Shown here: piece by piece, positions 1-8,224 of the stretch | How positions within the stretch are numbered: position 1 is the first letter of the stretch | Layout of the letters: every line of letters starts with the position of its first letter | NCBI GenBank assembly: GCA_027485285.1 | Contig: JAIXRH010000024.1 | Span: 1 to 32,649 of the forward strand | Reading direction: 5' to 3' | Source of the DNA: Comamonadaceae bacterium | Lineage (GTDB): Bacteria; Pseudomonadota; Gammaproteobacteria; Burkholderiales; Burkholderiaceae_C | Length of the DNA stretch: 32,649 bases | Made by a program: the position numbers and the translations under genes | Notes under the pieces: generated by a model | What the model was told of the DNA's origin: nothing | The model's database searches: none | Seen by the model: the letters and a program-made list of their open reading frames with translations, nothing else

Positions 1-1912
1 CGTCTTCGATGCTCAAACCCTTGGGGTCTCCGGCTTGCCATGTGCCGCGCACCACTTGGTTGTGTCCAGGCGGCTCGGCGCTGTAGGACACATTGAACTC
101 GCGGTCCATCAAGCGCTTGGCGCGTTCATCGGTGAAGCTGTCGGGCGTGACGCTGACACCGTTCACCGCCACCAAACGCCCTCGCACCATGGGGTACCAG
201 TCGAGTTTGTTCACGCCCGCATCGCGCAAATTTTGCAAAAACGGCTCGGACTGCGAGGGCTGAATGTTCAAAATGAATCGGTTAGGCGCATCTGCCGGCG
301 TGGCATTGCGCCAGCTGCTGATGAGGTCGGTGCGCAGCAGCACCAACAGCGCCAAGGCCAACAAGCCCACCGCCAACGCGCTCACCTGCACCATGGCGTA
401 AACAGGACGGGCGCTGATTTGCCGCGTGGCCAACATCAACCAAGGCGGTGCAGCGCCCTCAACCACACTGCGGCGCAGCAGCCACACGGCCAGCCACGCC
501 ATGCCGGCAAACACCAACACCGCGCCTGCGAAGCCGCCCACCACCATGAGGCCCAGTTTGACATCACGGCTCACAGCGACCAGCAACACAGCAAAGCCCG
601 TCAGCCCCAAGGCCCACACACTGAGCGTGGTGGCTTTGAGCTCGCCCACATCGCGGCGCATCACGCGCAGCGCAGGCACGCTGGCCAGCTGCAACACAGG
701 CGGCAAGCCAAAGGCCAGCAACAAGGTCAGCCCCGTGCCCAAGCCGTACACCAACGGCCACACGCTGGGCGCAGGCAAAGCGGTTTGCACCAGCCCCTTG
801 AGCAAGGCCACAAACACCCAATGCACCGCATAGCCCAAGGCCAAACCCAGCGCACTGGCAAACAGGCCCACCCACACAAATTCAGCTGAATAAGCCAGCG
901 TGATGTGGCGCTGGCTCAGGCCCAGCACACGCAGCATGGCGCAGTCGTCCAAATGGCGCGCGGCAAATGCACGGGCGGCCAGTGCCACCGCCACAGCGCT
1001 CAGCAAAGCCGCCAACAAAGCCACCAGGTTCAAGAACTTGCCCGCACGGTCCAAGGTTTGGCGCATCTCGGGACGCCCTGCATCCAGCGACTCCACACGC
1101 ACGCCGCGCACGTCAGGTTTTTTGCTTTCGCTTTGCACCCAGTCAGAAAAGTCGGCCACTGCGGCGGGCTCGCCCACCAAGGCGAGCCGGTAGCTCACAC
1201 GGCTGGCGGGTTGAATCAAACCCGTGGCGTCGATGTCGGCTCTGTTGATCATCACGCGTGGCGCAAAGTTCATGAAGCCCGCACCCCGGTCAGGCTCGGT
1301 CACCAGCACTTGGCTGATGCGCACTTGCACGTCACCCAAGACCAACGCATCGCCCACATCCAGCCCCAAAGCCTCTAAGCCGCCCGCATCCACCCAAGCT
1401 TGCCCACGCTCGGGCACTTGCTGGGTTTTGCGAGCCGCCTGAGCGCCTTCAGGTGTCAAAGAAGCTTGGGCTTGCGTGAGGTCATCTGCCACACGCAGCG
1501 CACCGCGCAAGGGGTATCCAGCCTCCACGGCTTTGAGTGCCACCAATTTGCTGTTGCCCTCGCCACCTGATGCGGGCACACCCCGCGCCATGGTGGGAAA
1601 CGTCAAGGTGGTCACGCCCTTCAAGCCCGCTTGCGCGGCACGCTGTGCCATGTCGTCGGGTGTGGGATGGTCGCTGACCACCACCACATCGCCACCCAAA
1701 AGCTGACGGGCGTCGCGCTGCAAGCCGCCGTTCAAGCGGTCGGCCAAAAAGCTGACCGAGCTGAGTGCTGCCACACCCAAAGCCACCGCCACCACCAGCA
1801 AGCGCAGCTCGCCCGCACGGGCGTCACGCCACAGCGTGCGCCAAGCCAAGGACCACCAAGTCACGCCTTTGAGCGGGGTTGGCGCTGACGTGGCCTGCAT
1901 GTGTTCATTCAT
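1..1912 (-). CDS. FtsX/YbbP-like ABC transporter permease (C-terminus beyond window)
   Basis: The frame is open from an ATG at 1912 to the left edge, giving about 637 codons with no stop, so the C-terminus is missing. The N-terminus carries a membrane segment (LLVVAVALGVAALSSVSFLA) followed by a large extracytoplasmic domain. A cluster of hydrophobic segments then follows (for example FLNLVALLAALLSAVAVALA), including the MLRVLGLSQRHI stretch typical of FtsX-type permease modules. Family members are usually about 830-850 residues with two such modules and work with an ATPase partner resembling YbbA/LolD, which is not in this window. The start codon overlaps the fdhD stop as ATGA, implying translational coupling to fdhD. 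The substrate is unknown; lipid, lipoprotein or toxic hydrophobic compound extrusion has been suggested for the family. A link to formate metabolism is not evident from the sequence. Confidence 0.85.
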   Translation of the reverse strand, partial: MNEHMQATSAPTPLKGVTWWSLAWRTLWRDARAGELRLLVVAVALGVAALSSVSFLADRLNGGLQRDARQLLGGDVVVVSDHPTPDDMAQRAAQAGLKGVTTLTFPTMARGVPASGGEGNSKLVALKAVEAGYPLRGALRVADDLTQAQASLTPEGAQAARKTQQVPERGQAWVDAGGLEALGLDVGDALVLGDVQVRISQVLVTEPDRGAGFMNFAPRVMINRADIDATGLIQPASRVSYRLALVGEPAAVADFSDWVQSESKKPDVRGVRVESLDAGRPEMRQTLDRAGKFLNLVALLAALLSAVAVALAARAFAARHLDDCAMLRVLGLSQRHITLAYSAEFVWVGLFASALGLALGYAVHWVFVALLKGLVQTALPAPSVWPLVYGLGTGLTLLLAFGLPPVLQLASVPALRVMRRDVGELKATTLSVWALGLTGFAVLLVAVSRDVKLGLMVVGGFAGAVLVFAGMAWLAVWLLRRSVVEGAAPPWLMLATRQISARPVYAMVQVSALAVGLLALALLVLLRTDLISSWRNATPADAPNRFILNIQPSQSEPFLQNLRDAGVNKLDWYPMVRGRLVAVNGVSVTPDSFTDERAKRLMDREFNVSYSAEPPGHNQVVRGTWQAGDPKGLSIED

Positions 1913-2793
1913 GCGTGGGTCACCTTGCGCACGCCGCCTTGCGCCAATTCAGGGTCTAGCTGCAAGCGCTCACGGGCGGTGTAGCAAAGAAAGTGTTTGT
2001 TGGTGGCCCGGCCGATGGTGCACAGGTGCAAGCGAGCGGCCACGTCGTGGCCCATTTGCGTGATGCCGCTGCGCGACACCACCACAGCCACGCCAATTTG
2101 GGCGGACTTCATCACCATCTCGCTGGTCAAGCGGCCGGTGGTGTAAAAAATTGAATCTGCATTGGCAACCACGCGGTTCATCCACATCCATCCGGCGATG
2201 GTGTCGATGGCGTTGTGGCGGCCCACGTCTTCGACAAAAAACTGCATGGACTCGCCACTGAACAAGGCACAACCATGCACCGAGCCGGCTGATTTGTAGG
2301 TGCTTTCTTGCAGGCGAATGGCATTGAGCAGCGCATACAAACGCGCTTGGCTGATGCATGCATCGGGCAGTGACAAGGTGTCAATCTCGCCCATCAAGTC
2401 ACCAAACACACTGCCCTGCCCGCAGCCCGTCGTGACCACGCGCTTTTCGGTGCGGGCCGCAATGTCGGCAATGCCATGGCGAGTTTTGACTGCGGCCACG
2501 CCCGCACCGTCTTCGCCAGCGTCCCAATCGACCGTGATGGATTCGACCTCGCTCACATGGCCCACCAAACGCTGGTTGCGCAAGTAACCCAACACAAGCA
2601 GTTCTGGATGCGCGCCCAAGGTCATGAGGGTGACGATTTCACGCTTGTCCACGTACACCGTGAGTGCGCGCTCGGCGGGGATGGACACTTGCTCGCGCAC
2701 GCCGTGTTCGTTGATCACCTCAATTTGGCGCGTCAGATCGGCTTGGGCTTGGGTGAGATGTGGCAGCGCGGGTGATGAAGTGACGAAAGACAT
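1909..2793 (-). CDS. fdhD: Formate dehydrogenase accessory sulfurtransferase FdhD
   Basis: This 294-residue protein matches FdhD, which passes sulfur from IscS to the molybdenum cofactor so that formate dehydrogenase becomes active. Family landmarks are visible: FVEDVGRHNAIDTIAG and TGRLTSEMVMKSAQIG followed by VVSRSGIT. The cysteine loop reads TTGCGQGSVFGD around residue 124, so only the first Cys of the CxxC motif known from E. coli FdhD is present and the second position is Gly127. The gene lies just downstream of the formate dehydrogenase structural genes but is separated from them by a strong terminator whose U-tract ends 19 bases before this ATG. Its stop overlaps the start of the ABC permease. 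No good Shine-Dalgarno is visible. The assignment is firm on family motifs and context. Confidence 0.93.
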   Translation of the reverse strand: MSFVTSSPALPHLTQAQADLTRQIEVINEHGVREQVSIPAERALTVYVDKREIVTLMTLGAHPELLVLGYLRNQRLVGHVSEVESITVDWDAGEDGAGVAAVKTRHGIADIAARTEKRVVTTGCGQGSVFGDLMGEIDTLSLPDACISQARLYALLNAIRLQESTYKSAGSVHGCALFSGESMQFFVEDVGRHNAIDTIAGWMWMNRVVANADSIFYTTGRLTSEMVMKSAQIGVAVVVSRSGITQMGHDVAARLHLCTIGRATNKHFLCYTARERLQLDPELAQGGVRKVTHA

Positions 2794-2812
2794 AAGCTGA
2801 GTAGGCTACAAC

Positions 2813-2842
2813 AAAAAGGGCCGACACCTCTCAGTGCGGCCC
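2813..2842 (-). terminator. Rho-independent terminator after the formate dehydrogenase operon
   Basis: On the minus strand GGGCCG (2842-2837) pairs with CGGCCC (2823-2818), with an additional CAC/GTG pairing toward the loop, and is followed by a run of five T (2817-2813). It lies about 25 bases past the stop of the small exported protein gene and only 19 bases before the fdhD start codon. Confidence 0.85.
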
Positions 2843-2865
2843 AATCAACAGCGAAGCTGTGTGGT

Positions 2866-3216
2866 TTACTTTTTTGCTGGTGCTGCAGCCACTGCGGGAG
2901 CAGCAGGTGCAGTCGCAGGTGCGGCCGCTGCAGCTGCAGGTGCCGCTTCTGGCGGTGTGTAAACAAACTTACCTGGGTCAGCACAAGGTGGGGTGGCCAC
3001 TGGCTTACCCGCTTGGGCTTTGTTGGTCTTTTGCACATGGGCCGCCACTTTGTCTTGGGACTTGCACAGCAAATAGGCGTCCACCTTGCCTGTGTGTGCG
3101 GTTTTGGCTTTGGCTTCCTCCGCCTTGGCTTTGGCCTCGTCGTTGAGCGGTGGCAGTTTGGCAAACGCAGCAGTGCTGGCTGCGGTCAAGATCAATGCAA
3201 TCAGTGCTTTGTTCAT
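2866..3216 (-). CDS. Small exported Ala/Pro-rich protein of the formate dehydrogenase operon
   Basis: A 116-residue protein of unrecognised function. A clear Sec signal peptide (MNKALIALILTAASTAAFA) is cut after about residue 19. A charged Lys/Ala/Glu stretch follows, then a core with two cysteines (LLCKSQDKVAAHV and PPCADPGKFVY) that could form a disulfide in the periplasm. The last 30 residues are an Ala/Pro low-complexity tail ending in APAKK. The ATG has a good ribosome site (GGAG). The gene sits 24 bases after the cytochrome b subunit and is the last gene before the terminator, so it is cotranscribed with the enzyme. A role in assembly or stabilisation on the periplasmic side is inference from position only. 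Confidence 0.8.
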   Translation of the reverse strand: MNKALIALILTAASTAAFAKLPPLNDEAKAKAEEAKAKTAHTGKVDAYLLCKSQDKVAAHVQKTNKAQAGKPVATPPCADPGKFVYTPPEAAPAAAAAAPATAPAAPAVAAAPAKK

Positions 3217-3240
3217 AGTTGTTCTCCAGTGTCAGCCCGC

Positions 3241-4377
3241 TCAAGCGCGCGCTGGGTTGCCCGAACTTTCGGTGCGATGGGCAGGAATCTTGCCTGCCTT
3301 GATGTCGTCATGCCACAGTTCGTGGTGTTCTTTGGCCCATGTTTCGTCCACATAGCCTGTGCGCATGGCTTTGTACGCGCCTTCCATGCCAACCGTGCCC
3401 ATGTAGATATGACCGATGAACATGGCCATCATCAACAAGGTGGCCACCGCATGGATCATGTGTGCAATTTGCATGGTGCCGCGCTCGTACACCAAGAAGG
3501 GAATGATTTTGTCCAGCACAAAGCCAGACGCCACCACCACCAAGCCCAGGCCAAACACGCCGCCCCAGAACACCACTTTTTCACCGGCGTTGAAGCGGTG
3601 CGACGGCACCTCGGAGCCACCAAACAAGCCACCGGCTTTGATGATCCAAGTCCAGTCTTCTTTGCTCGGCCAGTTGTCTTTGAGGAAAGTGAAGAACACC
3701 ACCGTCAATGACACCGCAAACACGGGGCCTGCAAAGTTGTGCGCGTTTTTGAGCAAATACGTGATCCAACCAAACAGCGTGTCGCCAATGATGGGTTGCA
3801 TGAAGTACTTGCCGAAGGCCATGACAATGCCAGAAATAGCCAAGATCACAAATGCAATGGCATTGCTCCAATGGGCCGAGCGCTCAAACGGGGTGAAGCG
3901 TTCAATCTCGACGCCCGTGGGCTTGCCATGCAACATGATCATGCCCTTGCGCCAGTAGAAAACGCCGACCGCGCCCAAAGCGATCAACACCAAAGCACCC
4001 CCGTAAGGAATGATCCAGTTGTTGCGCACTTGTCGCCATGCTTCGCCAGCCGTGGTCAGGCGTGAGCCTGGGTACTGCACAAAGGGCTGAATCAGCACGC
4101 CAGCTTCAGGCGCCTCTGATTTAGGCAGGCTGCTGTAGCCATCAGCGCCAGCGCCCACAGCACGCCACATGGGCGCGTTGTTGCCGGGCTGAACCTTGCC
4201 GCGTTCGGCATTGTTTTGCTCGGCGTAGCCAGGTGCATCGCTGGCGTCAGGCTTGACGTCTTGGATGTTGACGCTCTGCACGGCCAGAGCCGCCGCAGGC
4301 GCTTTGTCTTGTGCAGAAGCAGACAGTGCGAACACTGTCAACGCTGCACACAAGACCGATTGAAAAGAGCGGTACAT
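3241..4377 (-). CDS. Formate dehydrogenase gamma subunit, cytochrome b type
   Basis: This membrane subunit takes electrons from the Fe-S subunit and passes them to quinone through two b hemes. I chose the ATG at 4377 (378 residues) because AAAGGGG lies just upstream and a signal peptide (MYRSFQSVLCAALTVFALSASAQ) begins there; an upstream in-frame extension to 4479 has no such support. After a soluble stretch of roughly 95 residues there are five hydrophobic segments at about 121-142, 168-189, 209-232, 268-289 and 303-329. Candidate heme histidines are H169, H213, H306/H309 and H323. E. coli FdnI is only about 217 residues, so the exported N-terminal extension is a distinguishing feature, shared with longer FDH gamma subunits of other proteobacteria. 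It sits 11 bases after a lipoprotein gene in the operon. Confidence 0.92.
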   Translation of the reverse strand: MYRSFQSVLCAALTVFALSASAQDKAPAAALAVQSVNIQDVKPDASDAPGYAEQNNAERGKVQPGNNAPMWRAVGAGADGYSSLPKSEAPEAGVLIQPFVQYPGSRLTTAGEAWRQVRNNWIIPYGGALVLIALGAVGVFYWRKGMIMLHGKPTGVEIERFTPFERSAHWSNAIAFVILAISGIVMAFGKYFMQPIIGDTLFGWITYLLKNAHNFAGPVFAVSLTVVFFTFLKDNWPSKEDWTWIIKAGGLFGGSEVPSHRFNAGEKVVFWGGVFGLGLVVVASGFVLDKIIPFLVYERGTMQIAHMIHAVATLLMMAMFIGHIYMGTVGMEGAYKAMRTGYVDETWAKEHHELWHDDIKAGKIPAHRTESSGNPARA

Positions 4378-4388
4378 GGTGTGCCCCT

Positions 4389-4610
4389 TTATTTCGGTGC
4401 GCGACTGTGGTCGTCTTGGCCGTATTGGCCGCGTGCACGCAACTGTTGTTCCCAGCTTGTTTTGTCGCCAGCGGTCCAACCTGCTTCGACAAAACTGTTG
4501 GCAGCACCGCTGTAAGCGGTGGCATCGTTTTTGGTGCCGAGGGTTTGGGCTTTTTCACCGCAAGCAGTGAGTGCGGCCACGCTCAGCACAATGAGTGACA
4601 TGCGTTTCAT
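4389..4610 (-). CDS. Small lipoprotein in the formate dehydrogenase operon
   Basis: A 73-residue protein starting with a lipoprotein signal: MKRMSLIVLSVAALTAC, with the lipobox LTAC and the lipidated Cys at position 17. The mature part is only about 57 residues, polar and with several Trp/Gly positions (EAGWTAGDKTSWEQQL), and contains no further Cys. Its ATG overlaps the stop of the Fe-S subunit gene as ATGA, so translation is coupled, and the cytochrome b gene follows 11 bases later. I do not recognise a named family. Its place between two structural subunits suggests a membrane-anchored helper of the complex, but that is inference. Confidence 0.82.
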   Translation of the reverse strand: MKRMSLIVLSVAALTACGEKAQTLGTKNDATAYSGAANSFVEAGWTAGDKTSWEQQLRARGQYGQDDHSRAPK

Positions 4611-5239
4611 GATTTTTTCACTCCTTCAGCCTTGGCTGGTGCTTGGCCCGCTTGCTTGGAGCCATACGCCGTACCCCAGCCCCACACCTCAGCGCCCTTG
4701 TTGCGCTTGAGCACGCGGTTGCGGAAGATATCAGCCACCATGTCGCCGTCGCCAGCAAGCAAGGCTTTGGTAGAACACATTTCGGCACAAGCAGGCAATT
4801 TGCCTTCGGCCAAACGGTTGCGACCGTATTTTTCAAACTCGGCTTGGCTGCCGTTGGCTTCTGGGCCACCCGCGCAGAAGGTGCATTTGTCCATTTTGCC
4901 GCGCACACCGAAGGTGCCTTGGCTTGGGAACTGAGGTGCACCAAATGGGCAAGCGTAAGAGCAGTAACCGCAGCCAATGCAAATGTCTTTGTCGTGCAAG
5001 ACCACGCCTTCGTCGGTCTTGTAGAAGCAGTTCACTGGGCAAACCGCCATACAAGGCGCGTCGGAGCAATGCATACACGCAACAGAGATAGACCTCTCGC
5101 CAGGTACGCCGTCGTTCAAGGTGACCACACGGCGGCGGTTCACGCCCCATGGGACTTCGTGTTCATTTTTACAAGCGGTGACGCAACCGTTGCACTCGAT
5201 ACAACGCTCTGCGTCGCAAATAAATTTCATGCGTGCCAT
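4607..5239 (-). CDS. Formate dehydrogenase beta subunit (FDH3 type), four [4Fe-4S] clusters
   Basis: A 210-residue ferredoxin-like electron-transfer subunit linking the molybdenum subunit to the cytochrome b subunit. Sixteen cysteines form four clusters: C13/C16/C19/C23, C55/C58/C63/C67, C87/C90/C93/C97 and C119/C122/C151/C155. This pattern is typical of DMSO-reductase-family beta subunits, and the length fits the shorter FDH3 type. E. coli FdnH (about 294 residues) has an additional C-terminal membrane helix that is absent here. The ATG has a strong AAGGAG ribosome site and lies 10 bases after the catalytic subunit gene. No export signal is visible, so it should be carried through the Tat system with the alpha subunit. 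Confidence 0.95.
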   Translation of the reverse strand: MARMKFICDAERCIECNGCVTACKNEHEVPWGVNRRRVVTLNDGVPGERSISVACMHCSDAPCMAVCPVNCFYKTDEGVVLHDKDICIGCGYCSYACPFGAPQFPSQGTFGVRGKMDKCTFCAGGPEANGSQAEFEKYGRNRLAEGKLPACAEMCSTKALLAGDGDMVADIFRNRVLKRNKGAEVWGWGTAYGSKQAGQAPAKAEGVKKS

Positions 5240-5249
5240 TTAATTCTCC

Positions 5250-8213
5250 TTAGGCGCGTTCGATGTCGCAAATGGTGGTCTTGGACTCTTGCATCATGGT
5301 GACGCTGTCATAACCATACGTGGTGGCTGTGTTGACCGCTTCACCACGCACCACGGGCGCTGCACCCTTGGGGTAGTACTTGAGCATGTCTTCACCTTGC
5401 CAACGGCCAGAGAAGTGGAAGGGCATCCAAACGGTGCCTGAGTCCACGCGCTCGGTCACCAAGGCCTGCACATTCAAGCGTGCGCCCGTTGGGCTCTTCA
5501 ACCACACGCGCTCGCCGTTGCGAATGCCACGGTCAGCGGCGGTCTTGGGGTTGATTTCCACATAGGCTTCTTGTTGCAACTCGGCCAACCAAGGGTTGGA
5601 ACGGGTTTCTTCGCCGCCACCTTCGTACTCGACCAAACGGCCTGAGGTGAGGATGAGCGGGAACTTCTCGTGCAGTTTGTCGGCCAAGTTTTTGTCTTGA
5701 ACAGTTTTGAACAAGGTGGGCAGACGCCAGAACGCTTTTCTGTCCGCGTGCGTGGGGTACTTTTCCATCAGGTCAGGACGGGTGCCATACAAAGGCTCAC
5801 GGTGCTGGGGAATCGGATCTGGGAAGTTCCACACCACGGCACGCGCTTTGGCGTTGCCAAAAGGATGGCAACCGTGGTTTTGCATGAACACACGGATCAT
5901 GCCGCCCGAGTTGTCGGTCTTCCAGTTCTTGCCTTCGGCCAATGCTTTTTCAGCATCGGTGAGTTCGTCCCACCAGCCGAGTTTCTTGAGCAAGACGTGG
6001 TCAAGTTCGGGGTAGCCCGTGGTGATGTCAGCGCCTTTGGAGTGGGAGCCATCTTCAGCCAGCAAGTTTTTGCCGTCTTTTTCCACACCGAAGTTGGCGC
6101 GGAAGTTACCGCCACCATCCATGACGTGCTTGGAGGTGTCATACAGGTTGGGTGAGCCTGGGTGCTTGAGTTCGGGCGTGCCGTAGCAAGGCCAAGGCAG
6201 GCCGAAGTAGTCACCACCAAAATCGTAACCAGTTTCTTTGTCTTTGCCGCCTTTGGACTTGAGGGTCTTCACGTCGAACAAATGCATGTTCTTCATGTGG
6301 GCCTTCAAGCGCTCTGGGCTTTGGCCGGTGTAGCCAATGGTCCACACCGACTTGTTGATTTCGCGCAAGATGTCTTCGACCATGGGTTCGTCCATGCCTT
6401 TGACTTTTTGCAGCTTGTAGTTCTTGACCAGCTCAGGACCAAAGCCCAGCTTTTGCGCAAACTGATACATGATCATGTGGTCAGAGCGGCTTTCCCACAG
6501 AGGTTCGATCACTTTCTCGCGCCACTGCAAGGAGCGGTTCGATGCCGTGCAAGAGCCACTGGTTTCAAACTGCGTGGCAGCAGGCAACAGGTACACCGCG
6601 CGGTTGGGGTTGAGGTCCTCGGCTTTGCCGGGCATCGCTGCCATGGCTGCTGTGGCCGATGGATAAGGGTCGACCACCACCAACAAGTCCAGCTTGTCCA
6701 TGGCGCGCTTCATCTCCAAACCACGGGTTTGTGAGTTGGGCGCATGGCCCCAATAGAACACGGCCTTGAGGTTGCTGTCTTGGTCAATGAGTTCGTTCTT
6801 CTCCATCACACCGTCGATCCAGCGTGACAAGGTGATGCCAGGCTTGCTCATCATGCCGGGGTTGGCAAAGCGGCCTTTGATCCAGTCGAATTCCACACCC
6901 CACGCTTTGGCGAAGTGCTTCCATGAGCCTTCCACCAAGCCGTAGTAGCCTGGCAATGAGTCGGGGTTAGGACCCACGTCGGTTGCGCCTTGCACGTTGT
7001 CGTGGCCGCGGAAAATGTTGGTGCCGCCGCCCATCTTGCCCACGTTGCCCAAGGCCAACTGCAAGATGCAAGAGGCGCGCACAATGGCGTTGCCCGTGGT
7101 GTGCTGGGTTTGACCCATACACCAAACAATGGTGCCGGGGTTGTTGTCGTGCAGCATCTTGGCGACCGAGGTCACTTGTTCAGGCGACACGCCGCAGACT
7201 TCTTCGACCTTGTCGAGCGTCCACTTGGCCATGACCTCTTCTTTGACCTTGTCCATGCCAAACACGCGGTCATTGAGGTATTTTTTGTCTTCCCAACCGT
7301 TCTTGAAGATGACGTGCAAGAGGCCAAACAAGAAGGCGATGTCTGAACCTGAGCGGATGCGCACGTACTCATCAGCCCTGGCCGCAGTGCGTGTGAAGCG
7401 TGGGTCGACCACGATCATCTTGCAGCCGTTTTCTTTGGCATGCAGCATGTGCAACATGGACACAGGGTGGGCTTCAGCCGCGTTAGAACCAATGTACATG
7501 GCGACCTTGCTGTTTTGCATGTCGTTGTACGAGTTGGTCATCGCGCCATAACCCCAGGTGTTGGCCACACCGGCCACGGTGGTGGAGTGGCAAATACGGG
7601 CTTGGTGGTCGCAGTTGTTGCTGCCGAAGTAGCTCACAAACTTGCGCAGCAAATAGGCTTGTTCGTTGTTGTGCTTAGAAGAGCCAATCCAGTACACGCT
7701 GTCTGGACCTGATGTTTTGCGCAGCTCCAACAACTTGGCGCTGATTTCGTCCAAGGCGGTGTCCCAGCTGATGCGCTCGTACTTGCCATTGACCAGCTTC
7801 ATGGGGTAGCGCAGGCGGAACTCGCCGTGGCCGTGCTCACGCAGAGCAGCGCCTTTGGCGCAATGCGCACCGAGGTTGATGGGGGAATCAAACACCGCTT
7901 CTTGGCGGACCCAAACGCCGTTCTCAACCACCGCGTCAACCGCACAACCCACGGAGCAGTGGGTACACACGGTGCGCTTGACTTCAATCTTGCTTGCGCC
8001 ACCGCTGGAAAAAGCACCAGACGCATTGGCTTTTTTCACCAAGCTCAGTTGCGTGGCAGCCAAGCCCACACCAATGCCGAGGCCCGAGCGGCGCAAAAAG
8101 CCACGACGGTCAAGGGTTGGCAAAGCTTGTGACAAGCCGCGTTGCAAGCGACCTACGAAAGCTGAACTGCCAGTGGTTTGGGCAGCAGAATCGGTTTTAC
8201 GGGTTAACAACAT
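5250..8213 (-). CDS. Formate dehydrogenase alpha subunit, molybdopterin- and Fe-S-containing (Cys form)
   Basis: This 987-residue catalytic subunit oxidises formate to CO2 at a bis-molybdopterin-guanine-dinucleotide centre. A Tat signal is near the N-terminus (LDRRGFLRRSG, arginines 36-37, then a hydrophobic stretch to about residue 64), so the enzyme faces the periplasm. A [4Fe-4S] site is formed by C83, C86, C90 and C118, followed by K120. The active-site segment reads DHQARICHSTTVAG, with Cys208 where E. coli FDH-N has selenocysteine; no in-frame TGA is involved. The C-terminal part (about 870-987) fits the molydopterin dinucleotide-binding domain. The ATG has AAGGAG upstream and follows the Tat-signal mini-gene by 11 bases. 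FdhD, TorD and Fe-S accessory genes in the same locus support the assignment. A related oxidoreductase with another substrate is unlikely given the context. Confidence 0.95.
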   Translation of the reverse strand: MLLTRKTDSAAQTTGSSAFVGRLQRGLSQALPTLDRRGFLRRSGLGIGVGLAATQLSLVKKANASGAFSSGGASKIEVKRTVCTHCSVGCAVDAVVENGVWVRQEAVFDSPINLGAHCAKGAALREHGHGEFRLRYPMKLVNGKYERISWDTALDEISAKLLELRKTSGPDSVYWIGSSKHNNEQAYLLRKFVSYFGSNNCDHQARICHSTTVAGVANTWGYGAMTNSYNDMQNSKVAMYIGSNAAEAHPVSMLHMLHAKENGCKMIVVDPRFTRTAARADEYVRIRSGSDIAFLFGLLHVIFKNGWEDKKYLNDRVFGMDKVKEEVMAKWTLDKVEEVCGVSPEQVTSVAKMLHDNNPGTIVWCMGQTQHTTGNAIVRASCILQLALGNVGKMGGGTNIFRGHDNVQGATDVGPNPDSLPGYYGLVEGSWKHFAKAWGVEFDWIKGRFANPGMMSKPGITLSRWIDGVMEKNELIDQDSNLKAVFYWGHAPNSQTRGLEMKRAMDKLDLLVVVDPYPSATAAMAAMPGKAEDLNPNRAVYLLPAATQFETSGSCTASNRSLQWREKVIEPLWESRSDHMIMYQFAQKLGFGPELVKNYKLQKVKGMDEPMVEDILREINKSVWTIGYTGQSPERLKAHMKNMHLFDVKTLKSKGGKDKETGYDFGGDYFGLPWPCYGTPELKHPGSPNLYDTSKHVMDGGGNFRANFGVEKDGKNLLAEDGSHSKGADITTGYPELDHVLLKKLGWWDELTDAEKALAEGKNWKTDNSGGMIRVFMQNHGCHPFGNAKARAVVWNFPDPIPQHREPLYGTRPDLMEKYPTHADRKAFWRLPTLFKTVQDKNLADKLHEKFPLILTSGRLVEYEGGGEETRSNPWLAELQQEAYVEINPKTAADRGIRNGERVWLKSPTGARLNVQALVTERVDSGTVWMPFHFSGRWQGEDMLKYYPKGAAPVVRGEAVNTATTYGYDSVTMMQESKTTICDIERA

Positions 8214-8224
8214 GTGGTGCTCCT

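Noticed and set aside
35-889. A 284-codon plus-strand frame at the left edge
   Set aside because: The minus strand reads as a continuous permease with membrane segments through this stretch; the plus frame is His/Gln-rich noise.
2880-2960. GCTGCAG-rich repetitive stretch as a possible DNA repeat or regulatory site
   Set aside because: It encodes the Ala/Pro low-complexity tail of the 116-residue exported protein; no independent repeat unit is evident.
5250-8213. Selenocysteine in formate dehydrogenase alpha
   Set aside because: The active-site position is an ordinary Cys codon (Cys208) and there is no in-frame TGA, so no SECIS element is needed.
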